Source of the DNA: Chloroflexota bacterium
GTDB lineage: Bacteria; Chloroflexota; Anaerolineae; Caldilineales; Caldilineaceae
Assembly (NCBI GenBank): GCA_003577005.1
Contig: QEUW01000007.1
Coordinates: 1 to 52,872 of the forward strand
Direction of reading: 5' to 3'
Length of the DNA stretch: 52,872 nucleotides
Positions within the stretch are counted from its first letter, which is position 1. Each line of letters opens with the position of its first letter. This document shows, piece after piece, positions 36,956-45,575 of this stretch. The translations under genes were made by a program, and so were the position numbers. The notes under the pieces were generated by a model that saw only the letters and a program-made list of their open reading frames with translations, made no database searches and had not been told where the DNA came from.

Positions 36956-37761
36956 CGATGCCTACGCAAGCAGAGCTTACTCGTCTTATCACCAATACAA
37001 TGGAAGGGCTGCCGGATCGGCTCGCCCGTCCGCTAGACCCGCCGCCTGCGCTGAGCGCGAGTGGCCTGGCGCGCTTGATCGACCACACCTTGCTCAAACC
37101 CGAAGCGAACGAGACGCAGATCCGCCACCTGTGCACCGAGGCGCTGGAACACCGTTTTGCCAGCGTTTGCGTCAATGCAAGCTGGGTCCCGCTCTGTGCT
37201 GGCTTGCTGGCCGGCAGCGATGTCAAAGTTTGCACGGTGATTGGCTTTCCATTGGGTGCTACGCTCTCCTCGGTCAAAGCGTTCGAAGCCGCGGCAGCGA
37301 TCAAGGCAGGCGCCACAGAAGTGGATATGGTGATCAACGTTGGGCGGCTCAAAAGCGGAGACCTGACCGGTGTCTATGACGATATTGCGGCAGTCGTTGA
37401 AGCGGCGCAACGTTCTGCTGTTCTGGTCAAAGTGATCATCGAAACTGCGCTCCTGAACGAGCAGGAAAAGGTGGCAGCCGCACTATTGGCAAAGGAGGCA
37501 GGCGCCGATTTTGTCAAGACCTCTACCGGTTTTAGCGGCGGCGGCGCCACAGTTGAAGATATACGATTGCTCCGCCTGGTGGTCGGTCCAGAACTGGGCA
37601 TAAAGGCATCAGGCGGAGTCCGCACGGCTGAAACCGCGCTGGCGCTGGTGGCCGCCGGGGCAACGCGCATCGGCGCCAGCGCCGGTATCGCCATTGTCGA
37701 AGAGTTTGGCGCCGGTGATGCACCGGCTGGGGCAGAAGCGAAGATGGGGGACGCCTATTGA
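36952..37761 (+). CDS. deoC: Deoxyribose-phosphate aldolase
   Basis: 269 residues from GTG 36952 (ATG 36958 is an alternative). The TIM barrel shows [21 protein letters not shown] and DMVINVG. The catalytic set is complete: Schiff-base Lys189 (DFVKTSTGF), Asp125 and Lys218 ([10 protein letters not shown]). It splits 2-deoxyribose-5-phosphate into glyceraldehyde-3-phosphate and acetaldehyde in deoxynucleoside salvage. It overlaps lepB by 4 bp and the next gene by 1 bp, so the three are translationally coupled. The first ~40 residues are an extra N-terminal arm. Confidence 0.95.
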   Translation: MTMPTQAELTRLITNTMEGLPDRLARPLDPPPALSASGLARLIDHTLLKPEANETQIRHLCTEALEHRFASVCVNASWVPLCAGLLAGSDVKVCTVIGFPLGATLSSVKAFEAAAAIKAGATEVDMVINVGRLKSGDLTGVYDDIAAVVEAAQRSAVLVKVIIETALLNEQEKVAAALLAKEAGADFVKTSTGFSGGGATVEDIRLLRLVVGPELGIKASGGVRTAETALALVAAGATRIGASAGIAIVEEFGAGDAPAGAEAKMGDAY

Positions 37762-38060
37762 TGTACAGGAACGGGAGAATCCCCGATTTTGCCATGTTGC
37801 TCGGCCATGTCTGGCGTTGCACCCAGTGCCGCGAGGCGTTGCTGGCCCAACCCGAACTCTGTTCTGTCGGGTACAAACTCGACCAGACTCAGCGCGAGTG
37901 CATCCTCAAGCTAGATGATGACTCCTTTCACACGGTCATGCGTCTGTCTGAGGCAAGCGGTCTGTCGGTGGGTGAACTGTACGAGGCCATTGATCACCCG
38001 CGCGCCCGGCTACGCCACCTGGACGGCCAGCGCTACGATTTTCGCACCTTTCGCCGGTAA
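37761..38060 (+). CDS. Hypothetical protein with CxxC motif
   Basis: 99 residues. Its ATG overlaps the deoC stop (TGATG), which supports it as a translated gene. The N-terminus reads RIPDFAMLLGHVWRCTQCREALL, with one CxxC pair and a third Cys in ELCSVGY. The rest is predicted helical with charged residues (LDDDSFHTVMRLSEASGLS). There is no membrane segment. It could bind a metal or iron-sulfur cluster or be a small regulator; I do not recognise the family. Function unknown. Confidence 0.6.
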   Translation: MYRNGRIPDFAMLLGHVWRCTQCREALLAQPELCSVGYKLDQTQRECILKLDDDSFHTVMRLSEASGLSVGELYEAIDHPRARLRHLDGQRYDFRTFRR

Positions 38061-38096
38061 GAACGGCTCCCGTACCGGCTCCTCACGATCATTTGT

Positions 38097-38810
38097 ATGC
38101 AGCAGATTATTCCTGGGTTATGGGTTTTTGATGAGATCGGCGAGACGGTCCACTGTTACTTGTGGGAATGGAGCGGCGGGTTAACCCTGATCGACGCCGG
38201 CCATCCTAAGGATGCGCCGGTCATCTTGGGGGCGCTACGCAAGCGCGGGTATGCGCTGCACAATCTGCGCCGCATCCTTGTCACCCATGTAGATATGGAC
38301 CATACGGGCGGGCTGGCGCAATTGAAAAAGGCGACGGGCGCCAAAGTAGCCTGTCACGCTGCCGAGAAGCAATTTATGGAACAGCCGTGGCGCCGCCAGC
38401 CTGCGGCCTGGTTTTTGCGCCCGTTGGTGGCGCTGGCCGGGTTGACCCCCGCCTTTTACCAGCGACCGGTCACACCCGACGAACTGCTCGTCGATGGGCA
38501 GGAATTGCCCGAAGGATTCACCGTCGTCCACACACCAGGTCATAGCCCCGGCCACATCTCATTGCTCCACAAGGAGCGGCGCCTGCTTATCACCGGCGAT
38601 GCGCTTTCCAACCGTAAAGGGCGGTTGCGCGACCCCATTTTTCTCTTTACACCCGACAAAGTCAACGCCCGGCGCAGCATCTGGAAGCTGGCCAAAAAGT
38701 ACGGCGACGATTTTGAGGTCGTCGTCTTTGGCCACGGCCCGCCCATCATGCAGAATGGGGCCAAGCGGGTCAAGGGGTTGGCGAGCCGGATTCTATCCAC
38801 CGAGGTGTAG
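38097..38810 (+). CDS. MBL-fold metallo-hydrolase
   Basis: 237 residues. The metal-binding motif reads [10 protein letters not shown] (His and Asp ligands), followed by [17 protein letters not shown] and VVFGHGPP, the usual set of MBL metal ligands. The N-terminus [10 protein letters not shown] and [19 protein letters not shown] match the glyoxalase-II/RNase-Z-like superfamily. The substrate is not determined. No clear ribosome-binding site precedes the ATG, and the gene lies 36 bp after the CxxC protein gene, probably in the same operon. Confidence 0.88.
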   Translation: MQQIIPGLWVFDEIGETVHCYLWEWSGGLTLIDAGHPKDAPVILGALRKRGYALHNLRRILVTHVDMDHTGGLAQLKKATGAKVACHAAEKQFMEQPWRRQPAAWFLRPLVALAGLTPAFYQRPVTPDELLVDGQELPEGFTVVHTPGHSPGHISLLHKERRLLITGDALSNRKGRLRDPIFLFTPDKVNARRSIWKLAKKYGDDFEVVVFGHGPPIMQNGAKRVKGLASRILSTEV

Positions 38811-38841
38811 GACAAGATGGCATCTTGCCCTATCTTTGTCC
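38810..38841. terminator. Bidirectional hairpin between convergent genes
   Basis: CAAGAT (38813-38818) pairs with ATCTTG (38822-38827). A second word, ATCTTTGTCC (38832-38841), offers an alternative partner to GGACAAGAT. It lies between the convergent stops at 38810 and 38830. Confidence 0.5.
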
Positions 38842-40236
38842 CACCTCATTGACCGCAACGCCTGCTGCCACCTGCACCGGGTCCCATACGGGTGAGTAGG
38901 GCGGCGCATACGAAAGGTCCAACCAGGCGACCTCCATCACCGTCATGCGGGCGTGGAGGGCGGTAGCGAGGATGTCGATGCGTTTGTTGACGCCGTCCTT
39001 GCCCACCAGTTGCCCACCCAACAATCGCCCGTCGCGGCGGTCGAAGACCACTTTGACCTGGATCGTCTCCACGCCGGGCCAGTAGCCGGCGCGGTCGTTC
39101 TCGGTGATCACCGTAGCCCCAACCCACGCGCCATCTGCGCCATATAGCCCACTCTCGCGAGCTGCCCCTTCGGTCAACCCAGTCAGCGCCATCGTGTAAT
39201 CAAAAACTTTGACCACGGCCGTACCCACGATGCCGGGGAAGCGGGCGGCGCCGCCCACCATGTTATCGCCGGCAATACGCCCGCCCTTGTTGGCCGAAGT
39301 GGCCAGTGGAATCCAGGCGTTGCGGCCCAAGACCAGGTGATGGTGCTCGACACAATCGCCAGCGGCGTAGATCGCCGGGTCACTGGTGCGCATGTAGTCA
39401 TCGACCCAGATAGCGCCCGTCTCGCCGATGCGCAGCCCGGCCTTGGCCGCCAGTTCCCGATTGGGGCGCACGCCGGTCGAGACCAGGACCAGGTCGGCAG
39501 GCACTTGGCACTGCTCTGTTGTACCGGATGCTGTGGCTGGCCGCTCCACGGTAACGACCAGACCCTCCCCGCCCGTTGCGATGTTCAGCACGCTGGTACC
39601 GGTGTGGATCGCGACCCCTTTCCCGGCCATGTGAGCGGTTACGTTGTCCACCATGTCACTATCGAAGATGGGCATCAGCTCTGGCAACCGTTCGACCACG
39701 TTGACGGCCAGGCCGCGGTCGTGGAGCGCCTCGACCATTTGCAGCCCGATATAGCCGCCGCCGATGACCACGGCGCGCTGGGGGGGCTGTTCGACGATAA
39801 AACGCTCGATGCGCTGCGCATCAGCCAGGCTGTGGAGAGTGAAGACGCCAGGGGAATCAATGCCGGGGATAGGGGGTCTGACGGCTGAGGCCCCGGTCGC
39901 GATGAGAAGCCGATCATAGCTTTGGGTAAAGGTTTCGCCCGTCACTGCCCGTTGGACGGTCACGCTTTTGCTCTGCGGCTCGATGGCGGTGACAGTATGG
40001 CCGGTGCGCACATCGATGCCTCGCTCCGTACGCGCCTCTTCTGGCGTCAAGACGACCAGGTGGCGGTCGGATTCGACAATCCCGGCGATCCAGTAGGGCA
40101 TGCCGCACGCCGAATAGCTGATATGCTCCCCACGTTCAAAGACAATGACATGAGCGTCGGGCTGTTCTCGTTTGATCTTGCTGGCGGCGCTCATACCGGC
40201 GGCGTCACCGCCGATGATGACAAATGGGTTAGTCAT
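38830..40236 (-). CDS. FAD-dependent CoA-disulfide-reductase-like oxidoreductase
   Basis: 468 residues from ATG 40236 (a TTG at 40254 is less likely). The FAD-binding motif VIIGGDAAGMSAAS starts at once, followed by the redox Cys44 in YSACGMPYW, the single cysteine typical of CoA-disulfide reductase. The NAD(P)H-binding site is VVIGGGYIGLQMVEAL, and AIYAAGDCVEHHH marks the second FAD contact. The C-terminal dimerisation domain is present. The family reduces CoA disulfide or related low-molecular-weight disulfides, or NADH peroxidase substrates. It is monocistronic, converging on the MBL gene and divergent from tRNA-Asp. Confidence 0.9.
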   Translation of the reverse strand: MTNPFVIIGGDAAGMSAASKIKREQPDAHVIVFERGEHISYSACGMPYWIAGIVESDRHLVVLTPEEARTERGIDVRTGHTVTAIEPQSKSVTVQRAVTGETFTQSYDRLLIATGASAVRPPIPGIDSPGVFTLHSLADAQRIERFIVEQPPQRAVVIGGGYIGLQMVEALHDRGLAVNVVERLPELMPIFDSDMVDNVTAHMAGKGVAIHTGTSVLNIATGGEGLVVTVERPATASGTTEQCQVPADLVLVSTGVRPNRELAAKAGLRIGETGAIWVDDYMRTSDPAIYAAGDCVEHHHLVLGRNAWIPLATSANKGGRIAGDNMVGGAARFPGIVGTAVVKVFDYTMALTGLTEGAARESGLYGADGAWVGATVITENDRAGYWPGVETIQVKVVFDRRDGRLLGGQLVGKDGVNKRIDILATALHARMTVMEVAWLDLSYAPPYSPVWDPVQVAAGVAVNEVGQR

Positions 40237-40264
40237 AGTTTCGCAGTTTTGCAATCGGTTTGAT

Positions 40265-40293
40265 TTGACAAGTTCCTTTGCACATGGTACTAT
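40265..40293 (+). promoter_or_regulatory. Consensus promoter of tRNA-Asp
   Basis: TTGACA (40265-40270), 17-bp spacer, TACTAT (40288-40293), with TG just upstream of the -10. It lies 20 bp before the tRNA. Confidence 0.75.
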
Positions 40294-40312
40294 TAAATCC
40301 TGTCATACGCAA

Positions 40313-40385
40313 GGACCCGTGGTGTAGCGGTTAGCATGCGGCCCTGTCAAGGCCGAGGTCGCGAGTTCAAATCTCGTCGGGTCCG
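40313..40385 (+). tRNA. tRNA-Asp (GTC)
   Basis: 73 nt. Acceptor GGACCCG (40313-40319) pairs with CGGGTCC (40378-40384), discriminator G. The anticodon stem CGGCC/GGCCG holds loop CTGTCAA with anticodon GTC at 40346-40348. T-arm GCGAG TTCAAAT CTCGT. CCA is not encoded. A terminator follows. Its 3' end is repeated at about 48595. Confidence 0.95.
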
Positions 40386-40492
40386 CACTATAGGCCTAAT
40401 TGAAGCATTCAAATAACAGGGTCAACAGGAGAAAACTGTTGGCCCTGTTGCTTTGTTATGGGCTTAGGCACGACAAAGGCGCGGATTCGACT
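40372..40492 (+). repeat. Direct repeat copy 1: tRNA-Asp 3' end, terminator and T-arm-like sequence
   Basis: It begins with TCTCGTCGGGTCCGC inside the tRNA and runs through the tRNA terminator to a second T-arm-like GCGGATTCGACT. Copy 2 lies at 48595-48718 with high similarity over the whole length. This is the typical layout of an attachment-site duplication (attL). Confidence 0.75.
40415..40449 (+). terminator. tRNA-Asp terminator
   Basis: AACAGGGTCAACAG (40415-40428) pairs with CTGTTGGCCCTGTT (40436-40449), 14 bp with one wobble, loop of 7, then TGCTTTGTT. Confidence 0.8.
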
Positions 40493-40536
40493 GATCGGGT
40501 CCCAACCACCGCTGCCTCATCGAGCGATGCGTGTGT

Positions 40537-40566
40537 TTGAGTACGAGCAGGCGCTGGTGCTATAAT
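40537..40566 (+). promoter_or_regulatory. Promoter of SARP/NB-ARC regulator gene
   Basis: TTGAGT (40537-40542), 18-bp spacer, perfect TATAAT (40561-40566), 124 bp upstream of the ATG at 40690. Confidence 0.5.
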
Positions 40567-40689
40567 TCCGTCATCCGGCCTTCTCAAGCCTGTCCTGTGC
40601 GCTACAGTGGATGGCATGCTCCCTACCCCCATTTTCGCCAGCCATGTTCGCTGTTTGGAATCGGACCCTAGAGGTTTTCACGGTGATCT

Positions 40690-43600
40690 ATGAGCAAGCC
40701 CCAGCCCGAGGGCGGGCACGCCACCCCCACGACAGCCGATGCACCGGCGTCACCTCGGCTTGATGGGACGGAAACCACGCGCCCCAGCCCAAGTGACCCT
40801 GGACCAGGACACAGCGCCCGGCAGCCAGGCAACAACCTGCTCCTGCCGCGCAGCCCGCTAATCGGGCGCGACCACGACCTGGCGGCTATCCAACACTTCC
40901 TGCTGCAAGACGAGATTGCGCTGCTCACCCTCACCGGGCCGGGTGGCATCGGCAAGACACGGCTGGCGATGCAGGCGGCGGCCAATCTGCTCGACCATTT
41001 TGTAGATGGCGCCTATTTTGTCTCGCTGGCGCCAATTCGAGATGCGGAACTGGTCAGTGCGGCGATTGCCCAGGTGCTTGACGTACGCGAATCGCCTGGA
41101 CTCGCATTGCAGGAGAGTCTGCAAGACTATCTACGTGAGAAGCAACTCCTGCTGGTGCTGGATAACTTTGAGCAAGTCGTGACCGCTGCTCCGCTGGTGA
41201 GCGACCTGTTGGCGAACTGTCACCGGCTCAAGGTGTTGCTGACCAGCCGGACGACACTCCATCTCTATGGCGAGCATGAATTTCCCGTCTCACCCTTGGC
41301 GTTGCCGATTTTGGATTCACCGCCCGCCAGCGAACCATCCAACATCCAACATCGAACATCCAAAATAGCAGTGGAGACCCTAGCAGCAGTGCCGGCGGTG
41401 GCCTTGTTCATCCAACGAGCGCTGGCCGTCGAGCGGGATTTTGCGCTCAACGAAGTGAATGCCGCGACGGTGGCTACGATCTGTATCGCGCTGGATGGAT
41501 TGCCGCTCGCCATCGAACTGGCGGCGGCCAAGCTCAAGTTGTTCTCCCCAGTTGCCTTGTTGGCACGGCTGGAACAACGGTTGGCGCTGCTTACCGGCGG
41601 CCCTCACGACGCACCGGCGCGCCAGCGCACCCTGCGTGACGAGATCGCCTGGAGCTACGACCTGCTTTCGCCGACAGAACAGGCACTCTTTCGGCGGCTG
41701 GCGGTTTTTGTCGGCGGCTTTACGCTCGAGGCGGCACAGGCCGTAGGCAATGCGAAGGGTGATGTAGGACTTGCGATCCTTGATGGTGTTTCCGCACTGG
41801 TAGACCAGAACTTACTAAAGCGGGTGGAGCCAGGTGGTAGTGAGCCACGCTTCGGCATGTTAGAGACGATTCGTGAGTATGGGCTGGAGCGGCTGGCGGC
41901 AAGTGGCGAAGCCGAGGTGATCCGCAACCAGCACGCAAGCTTCTTCCTGGCGTTGGCCGAGAGGGCCGACCCTAAACTGCGCACACCGGAGCAGTCGCGT
42001 TGGCTTGAACGGTTGGAGGCGGACACTGCCAACCTGCGCGCTGCCTTGGCGTGGTTGCTGCGCGATGAGGCTCAGGTGGACGATCTCGACCGTGAGCAAG
42101 GAGCGCGGCTAGTTGGCGCCTTGTGCTGGTTCTGGCACCTGCGCACGCGCTACAACGAAGCCCGCAGTTGGTGCGACCGCGCGCTGGCGCTGAGTAACGC
42201 CGCAGAACCAGGAGCAGTGCAGGCGCGGCTGCTACATGGTGCGGGCGTCGCGGCCCAGATGCAGGGTGACTTTGCCTATGCGCGCAGGCGGCTGGAGGAA
42301 GGTCTGGCCCTGTGGCGGGCGCTGGGCGAACGCTGGGGCGCTGGCTACTGCCTGGGGTGGCTGGCATGGGTCGAAATCGTGGCTGGCGACCCGGTGGCCG
42401 GGCGACCATATGCCGAAGCAAGCCTGGCGCTCTTCCGCGAACTGGGGGACAACTGGGGCATTATGTTTGCCCTCAATGCGCTGGGGCCAGTATTGAATAA
42501 TCTGGGCGACTATGCCACTGGACGTGTTCTACTCGAAGAGTGTCTTGGCCTGGCGCGCGCACTGGGCGATACCTACCATATCGCCGATACCCTGGCGCAG
42601 TTAGGCGGTATTGCCTTCGACCAGGGCGATTATCAGACGGCGCTCGTCTGGGTTGAGGAAGTCGAACAGTTGCTGGCCGCCCAGTCGCTCGTCGATGACA
42701 AGTTTTTCCGCACGGATATGTTGCGCACCCGAGGCATCATTGCACGCCATCAAGGGGATGAGCAAGCAGCCGCGGCATTCTTTGCCCAATGTCTGAGCGT
42801 GGCACGCGACGCCGGCCTGCAATGGTTCGTTGCGCTGGCCTACCAGGATCTCGGCTTTCTTGCCTTGCAGCGCGGCGATGATGCCGGGGCAATGGCCCAT
42901 TTTCGCACCAGTTTGGAACGTTCCGCGGCGCTCGGTAAAAGGGAGAATCTCATGTCCTTGAGTGGCTGCGTCGGTGTGGCGGCCAAGCAGGGGCAGTTGG
43001 AACGGGCGGCTAGGCTATGCGGAGCGGTCGAAGCGTTATATGCCAGTCTGGATCGTCGCTTCAGACCTTTGCAGCAAGCCGACTATGATCATGTTACCGC
43101 GGCTGTGCGCGCCCGGCGTCATGAACCGAGTGTGTCGGCCGCATGGGCACAAGGGCAAGCAATGTCGCTTGACGAAGCCATCGCCTTTGCCTTAGCGCCA
43201 GCGCCGGTGCAGCCTGCTGCACCAAAGCCAACCGCCGTCCAGGTCGAGTCTGGGCCAGAACTACGGCTCTGCGCCCTGGGCGCAGCTCGTGTCCACCGCG
43301 GTGAGCATCTGATCACAGCCTCGGAGTGGACCTATGCCAAAGCCAGAGAACTGCTCTTCTATCTCCTTTGCCATCCCTCTCGCACCCGCGAGCAGATCGG
43401 GCTGGTCTTCTGGCCGGATGCTTCGCCTGCGCAACTCCGCAATAGCTTTGGCGTCGCGCTCTATCACTTACGCCGGGCGCTGGGCCGCACCGAATGGATT
43501 GTCTTTGATGATGATCGCTACGCGTTTAATCGGACATTGCCTTACTGGTTTGACCTGGAAGCCTTTGAAGACCATCTGCTCCAGGCGCGCCAGGGTCTGG

Positions 43601-44001
43601 AGCAGGCACCTGCCAACGCCATTGCACATCTCGAACAAGCCATTGCCCTCAACCGGGGCGATTTTCTCGAGGACTTCACTGCGGCCGACTGGTGTGTGCC
43701 GCGCCGCGAGCAAGTGCATCAACAGTACATGGAGGCACACCTTACGCTTGGACAACTGTTGTTCAGTATGGGTCACTACGACCGCGCTGCCCACGTTTAT
43801 CAACAGGCCATCGCCTGCGACAGTTATCTGGAGGCAGCCCATTATGAATTGATCCGCTGCTATGCGCGTCAGGGCGAACGCGGCCAGGCGCTGCGCCACT
43901 ACGAACATCTGATCGAGTTCATGCGCGACGAATTGGGCCTGCCGCCAGCCACGGAAACCACTGTGTTGGTAGAACGCCTGCGCCGAGGAGAAGAGATTTA
44001 G
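40690..44001 (+). CDS. NB-ARC ATPase/TPR regulator with C-terminal SARP-like domains
   Basis: 1103 residues. A ~50-residue disordered N-tail leads to an NB-ARC-type ATPase: Walker A GPGGIGKT (83-90), Walker [11 protein letters not shown], and [12 protein letters not shown]. About 430-820 are TPR-like repeats ([20 protein letters not shown] and similar). From about 857 follow a winged helix ([17 protein letters not shown], then [20 protein letters not shown]) and a bacterial transcriptional activation domain to the C-terminus ([24 protein letters not shown]). In classical SARPs the DNA-binding part is N-terminal, so the order is reversed here. A word-repeat hairpin adds ~20 residues in the ATPase (about 207-226). 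It probably activates genes in response to a TPR-sensed signal. Target unknown. Confidence 0.85.
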   Translation: MSKPQPEGGHATPTTADAPASPRLDGTETTRPSPSDPGPGHSARQPGNNLLLPRSPLIGRDHDLAAIQHFLLQDEIALLTLTGPGGIGKTRLAMQAAANLLDHFVDGAYFVSLAPIRDAELVSAAIAQVLDVRESPGLALQESLQDYLREKQLLLVLDNFEQVVTAAPLVSDLLANCHRLKVLLTSRTTLHLYGEHEFPVSPLALPILDSPPASEPSNIQHRTSKIAVETLAAVPAVALFIQRALAVERDFALNEVNAATVATICIALDGLPLAIELAAAKLKLFSPVALLARLEQRLALLTGGPHDAPARQRTLRDEIAWSYDLLSPTEQALFRRLAVFVGGFTLEAAQAVGNAKGDVGLAILDGVSALVDQNLLKRVEPGGSEPRFGMLETIREYGLERLAASGEAEVIRNQHASFFLALAERADPKLRTPEQSRWLERLEADTANLRAALAWLLRDEAQVDDLDREQGARLVGALCWFWHLRTRYNEARSWCDRALALSNAAEPGAVQARLLHGAGVAAQMQGDFAYARRRLEEGLALWRALGERWGAGYCLGWLAWVEIVAGDPVAGRPYAEASLALFRELGDNWGIMFALNALGPVLNNLGDYATGRVLLEECLGLARALGDTYHIADTLAQLGGIAFDQGDYQTALVWVEEVEQLLAAQSLVDDKFFRTDMLRTRGIIARHQGDEQAAAAFFAQCLSVARDAGLQWFVALAYQDLGFLALQRGDDAGAMAHFRTSLERSAALGKRENLMSLSGCVGVAAKQGQLERAARLCGAVEALYASLDRRFRPLQQADYDHVTAAVRARRHEPSVSAAWAQGQAMSLDEAIAFALAPAPVQPAAPKPTAVQVESGPELRLCALGAARVHRGEHLITASEWTYAKARELLFYLLCHPSRTREQIGLVFWPDASPAQLRNSFGVALYHLRRALGRTEWIVFDDDRYAFNRTLPYWFDLEAFEDHLLQARQGLEQAPANAIAHLEQAIALNRGDFLEDFTAADWCVPRREQVHQQYMEAHLTLGQLLFSMGHYDRAAHVYQQAIACDSYLEAAHYELIRCYARQGERGQALRHYEHLIEFMRDELGLPPATETTVLVERLRRGEEI
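41308..41366. repeat. Word-repeat hairpin (CATCCAA words) inside ATPase gene
   Basis: ATTTTGGAT (41308-41316) pairs with ATCCAAAAT (41358-41366); the interval ends in tandem ACATCCA/ACATCGA words. It keeps the frame open. Confidence 0.65.
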
Positions 44002-44033
44002 AGCGCATAATTTGTTTCCATATCACCAGCTTC

Positions 44034-44066
44034 AACAGGGGCGACCGGAGTCGCCCCTGTTTTTTG
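44034..44066 (+). terminator. Rho-independent terminator of SARP/NB-ARC gene
   Basis: AACAGGGGCGAC (44034-44045) pairs perfectly with GTCGCCCCTGTT (44050-44061), loop CGGA, then TTTTTTG. Confidence 0.88.
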
Positions 44067-44178
44067 TTTATATACAGTTTTTAATCACTGCTATAAGCGG
44101 GCGGTGTTATAACGAGAGTCAAGTCAGGCTCGCTGGCTTGTGCGGAAGTCGACCTTATCTCAACGAAGGAGGAAAACC

Positions 44179-45171
44179 ATGTTTCATCGTATTGGAGACA
44201 ACGCGCAGCACACGCTGGCGCGGCGCACTTTTCTGCGGCTGGTGGCAGGCACAGCTGTGGCGGCTACGCTCGCCGCCTGCCAACCGATCACGAGACCGGC
44301 GACCGAGCCGGTTGCCAGTAACGCACAGGAGGAAAGTGGCTTGAAGCTGCAAAAAGTCGTCGCTAACGGGGTGGAGTTGCACTATGTCGAACAGGGGCAG
44401 GGCGACCCGGTTATTCTGGTGCATGGGGGCTTGTCCGACTATCGAGAGTGGGGGCCGCAAATGGCGCGCTTTGCGCCACACTACCGGGTGATCGCCTATA
44501 GCCAGCGCTACTATTACCCGAATCAGAATCTGCCCATCGTGCCCGATTACACGACCCTGGTCGATGCCCAAGACCTGGCTGCTTTTGTGCAAGCACTTGA
44601 GCTTGACTTCAGCCACATCGTGGGCTACTCATCGGGGGCGTTCATGGCGCTGGCGATGGCCTTGGACCACCCCAACTTGGTGCGCACGCTGACGCTCGCC
44701 GAGCCGCCCATCCTGCACTGGGCGACTGGCCTGCCAGGCGGAGATGCAGTGCTTTCTGACTTTATGACCTCGTTTTGGCAGCCGGTGGGCGAAGCATTCC
44801 GCCAAGGCGACAAGGAGCTGGCGCTTCGCACGAGTGTCAAATTCTTCATCGGTGAGGATGTGCTGGACGAACTGCCCGCTGAGGTGCGCCAGATGTTAGA
44901 GGAGAATCTATCGGGCTGGGAGGCGTTTACGACTTCCCGCGATTGTTTTCCCATGCTCGACAAGCAGCGTGTCGCTCAACTGCCGATGCCGATCCTGTTG
45001 CTCACCGCGGCCAATACACTGCCCATCCACCAGCTGATCAACGGTGAACTCGAACGCTTGTTGTCACAGGCCACGCATGTGACCATCTCTGACGCTACGC
45101 ATGAGATGTGGGCGGAACAGCCCGATGCCTGTGGCGAGGCGGTGCTCCAATTCCTGCAGGCGCAGACATGA
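44179..45171 (+). CDS. Alpha/beta-hydrolase, probably exported lipoprotein
   Basis: 330 residues from ATG 44179, with GAAGGAGG 7 bases upstream. The N-terminus has a twin-arginine stretch (ARRTFLRLVAG) and lipobox LAAC (Cys34), so it may leave by Tat and be lipidated. The alpha/beta-hydrolase fold shows oxyanion VHGG (81-84), nucleophile Ser151 in VGYSSGAF, and catalytic His308 (DATHEMW). The esterase, lipase or peptidase substrate is unknown. It is the first of three closely spaced genes with the NTF2-like and membrane proteins (gaps of 12 and 5 bp), which should form one operon inside the candidate island. Confidence 0.88.
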   Translation: MFHRIGDNAQHTLARRTFLRLVAGTAVAATLAACQPITRPATEPVASNAQEESGLKLQKVVANGVELHYVEQGQGDPVILVHGGLSDYREWGPQMARFAPHYRVIAYSQRYYYPNQNLPIVPDYTTLVDAQDLAAFVQALELDFSHIVGYSSGAFMALAMALDHPNLVRTLTLAEPPILHWATGLPGGDAVLSDFMTSFWQPVGEAFRQGDKELALRTSVKFFIGEDVLDELPAEVRQMLEENLSGWEAFTTSRDCFPMLDKQRVAQLPMPILLLTAANTLPIHQLINGELERLLSQATHVTISDATHEMWAEQPDACGEAVLQFLQAQT

Positions 45172-45183
45172 GGAAAAAAGAGT

Positions 45184-45570
45184 ATGACAACCATAAATGT
45201 ACCGGATGGCATCCAGGCCACCAATGCGGCCTTTTGCGCTGCTGTGTTGCGCGGCGATGCAGCCGGGATGGCGGCTACCTATACCGCAAACGGTGCGCTG
45301 CCCCCCACCTACAGCGAGATGGTCGTTGGGAAACCGGCGATTCAGATGTTCTGGCAAAGCACGTTAGATGGCTTGGGCCTCAAAGCCGCAGAGCTGGAAA
45401 CGGTTGAGTTGGAGCAACATGGAGAGACCGCCTACGAAGTCGGGAAATACACGCTCAAAGGGGATGCGGACAGCGTGCTCGACCAGGGCAAGTACATCGT
45501 CATCTGGAAACACGAAGGCGACGCATGGAAGTGGCACCGTGACATCTTGAACAGCAGCCTGGGGAGGTAA
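45184..45570 (+). CDS. NTF2-like / SnoaL-type small protein
   Basis: 128 residues, ATG preceded by GAGG. The pattern AFCAAVLRGDAAGMAATYTANGAL, VVGKPAIQMFWQS and WKWHRDILNSS matches DUF4440/SgcJ-type NTF2-like proteins, a cone-shaped fold used as an enzyme or ligand pocket. There is no signal peptide. It lies 12 bp after the hydrolase lipoprotein gene. Functions in the family vary from ketosteroid isomerase-like enzymes to stress proteins; here it is unknown. Confidence 0.85.
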   Translation: MTTINVPDGIQATNAAFCAAVLRGDAAGMAATYTANGALPPTYSEMVVGKPAIQMFWQSTLDGLGLKAAELETVELEQHGETAYEVGKYTLKGDADSVLDQGKYIVIWKHEGDAWKWHRDILNSSLGR

Positions 45571-45575
45571 GTCCA

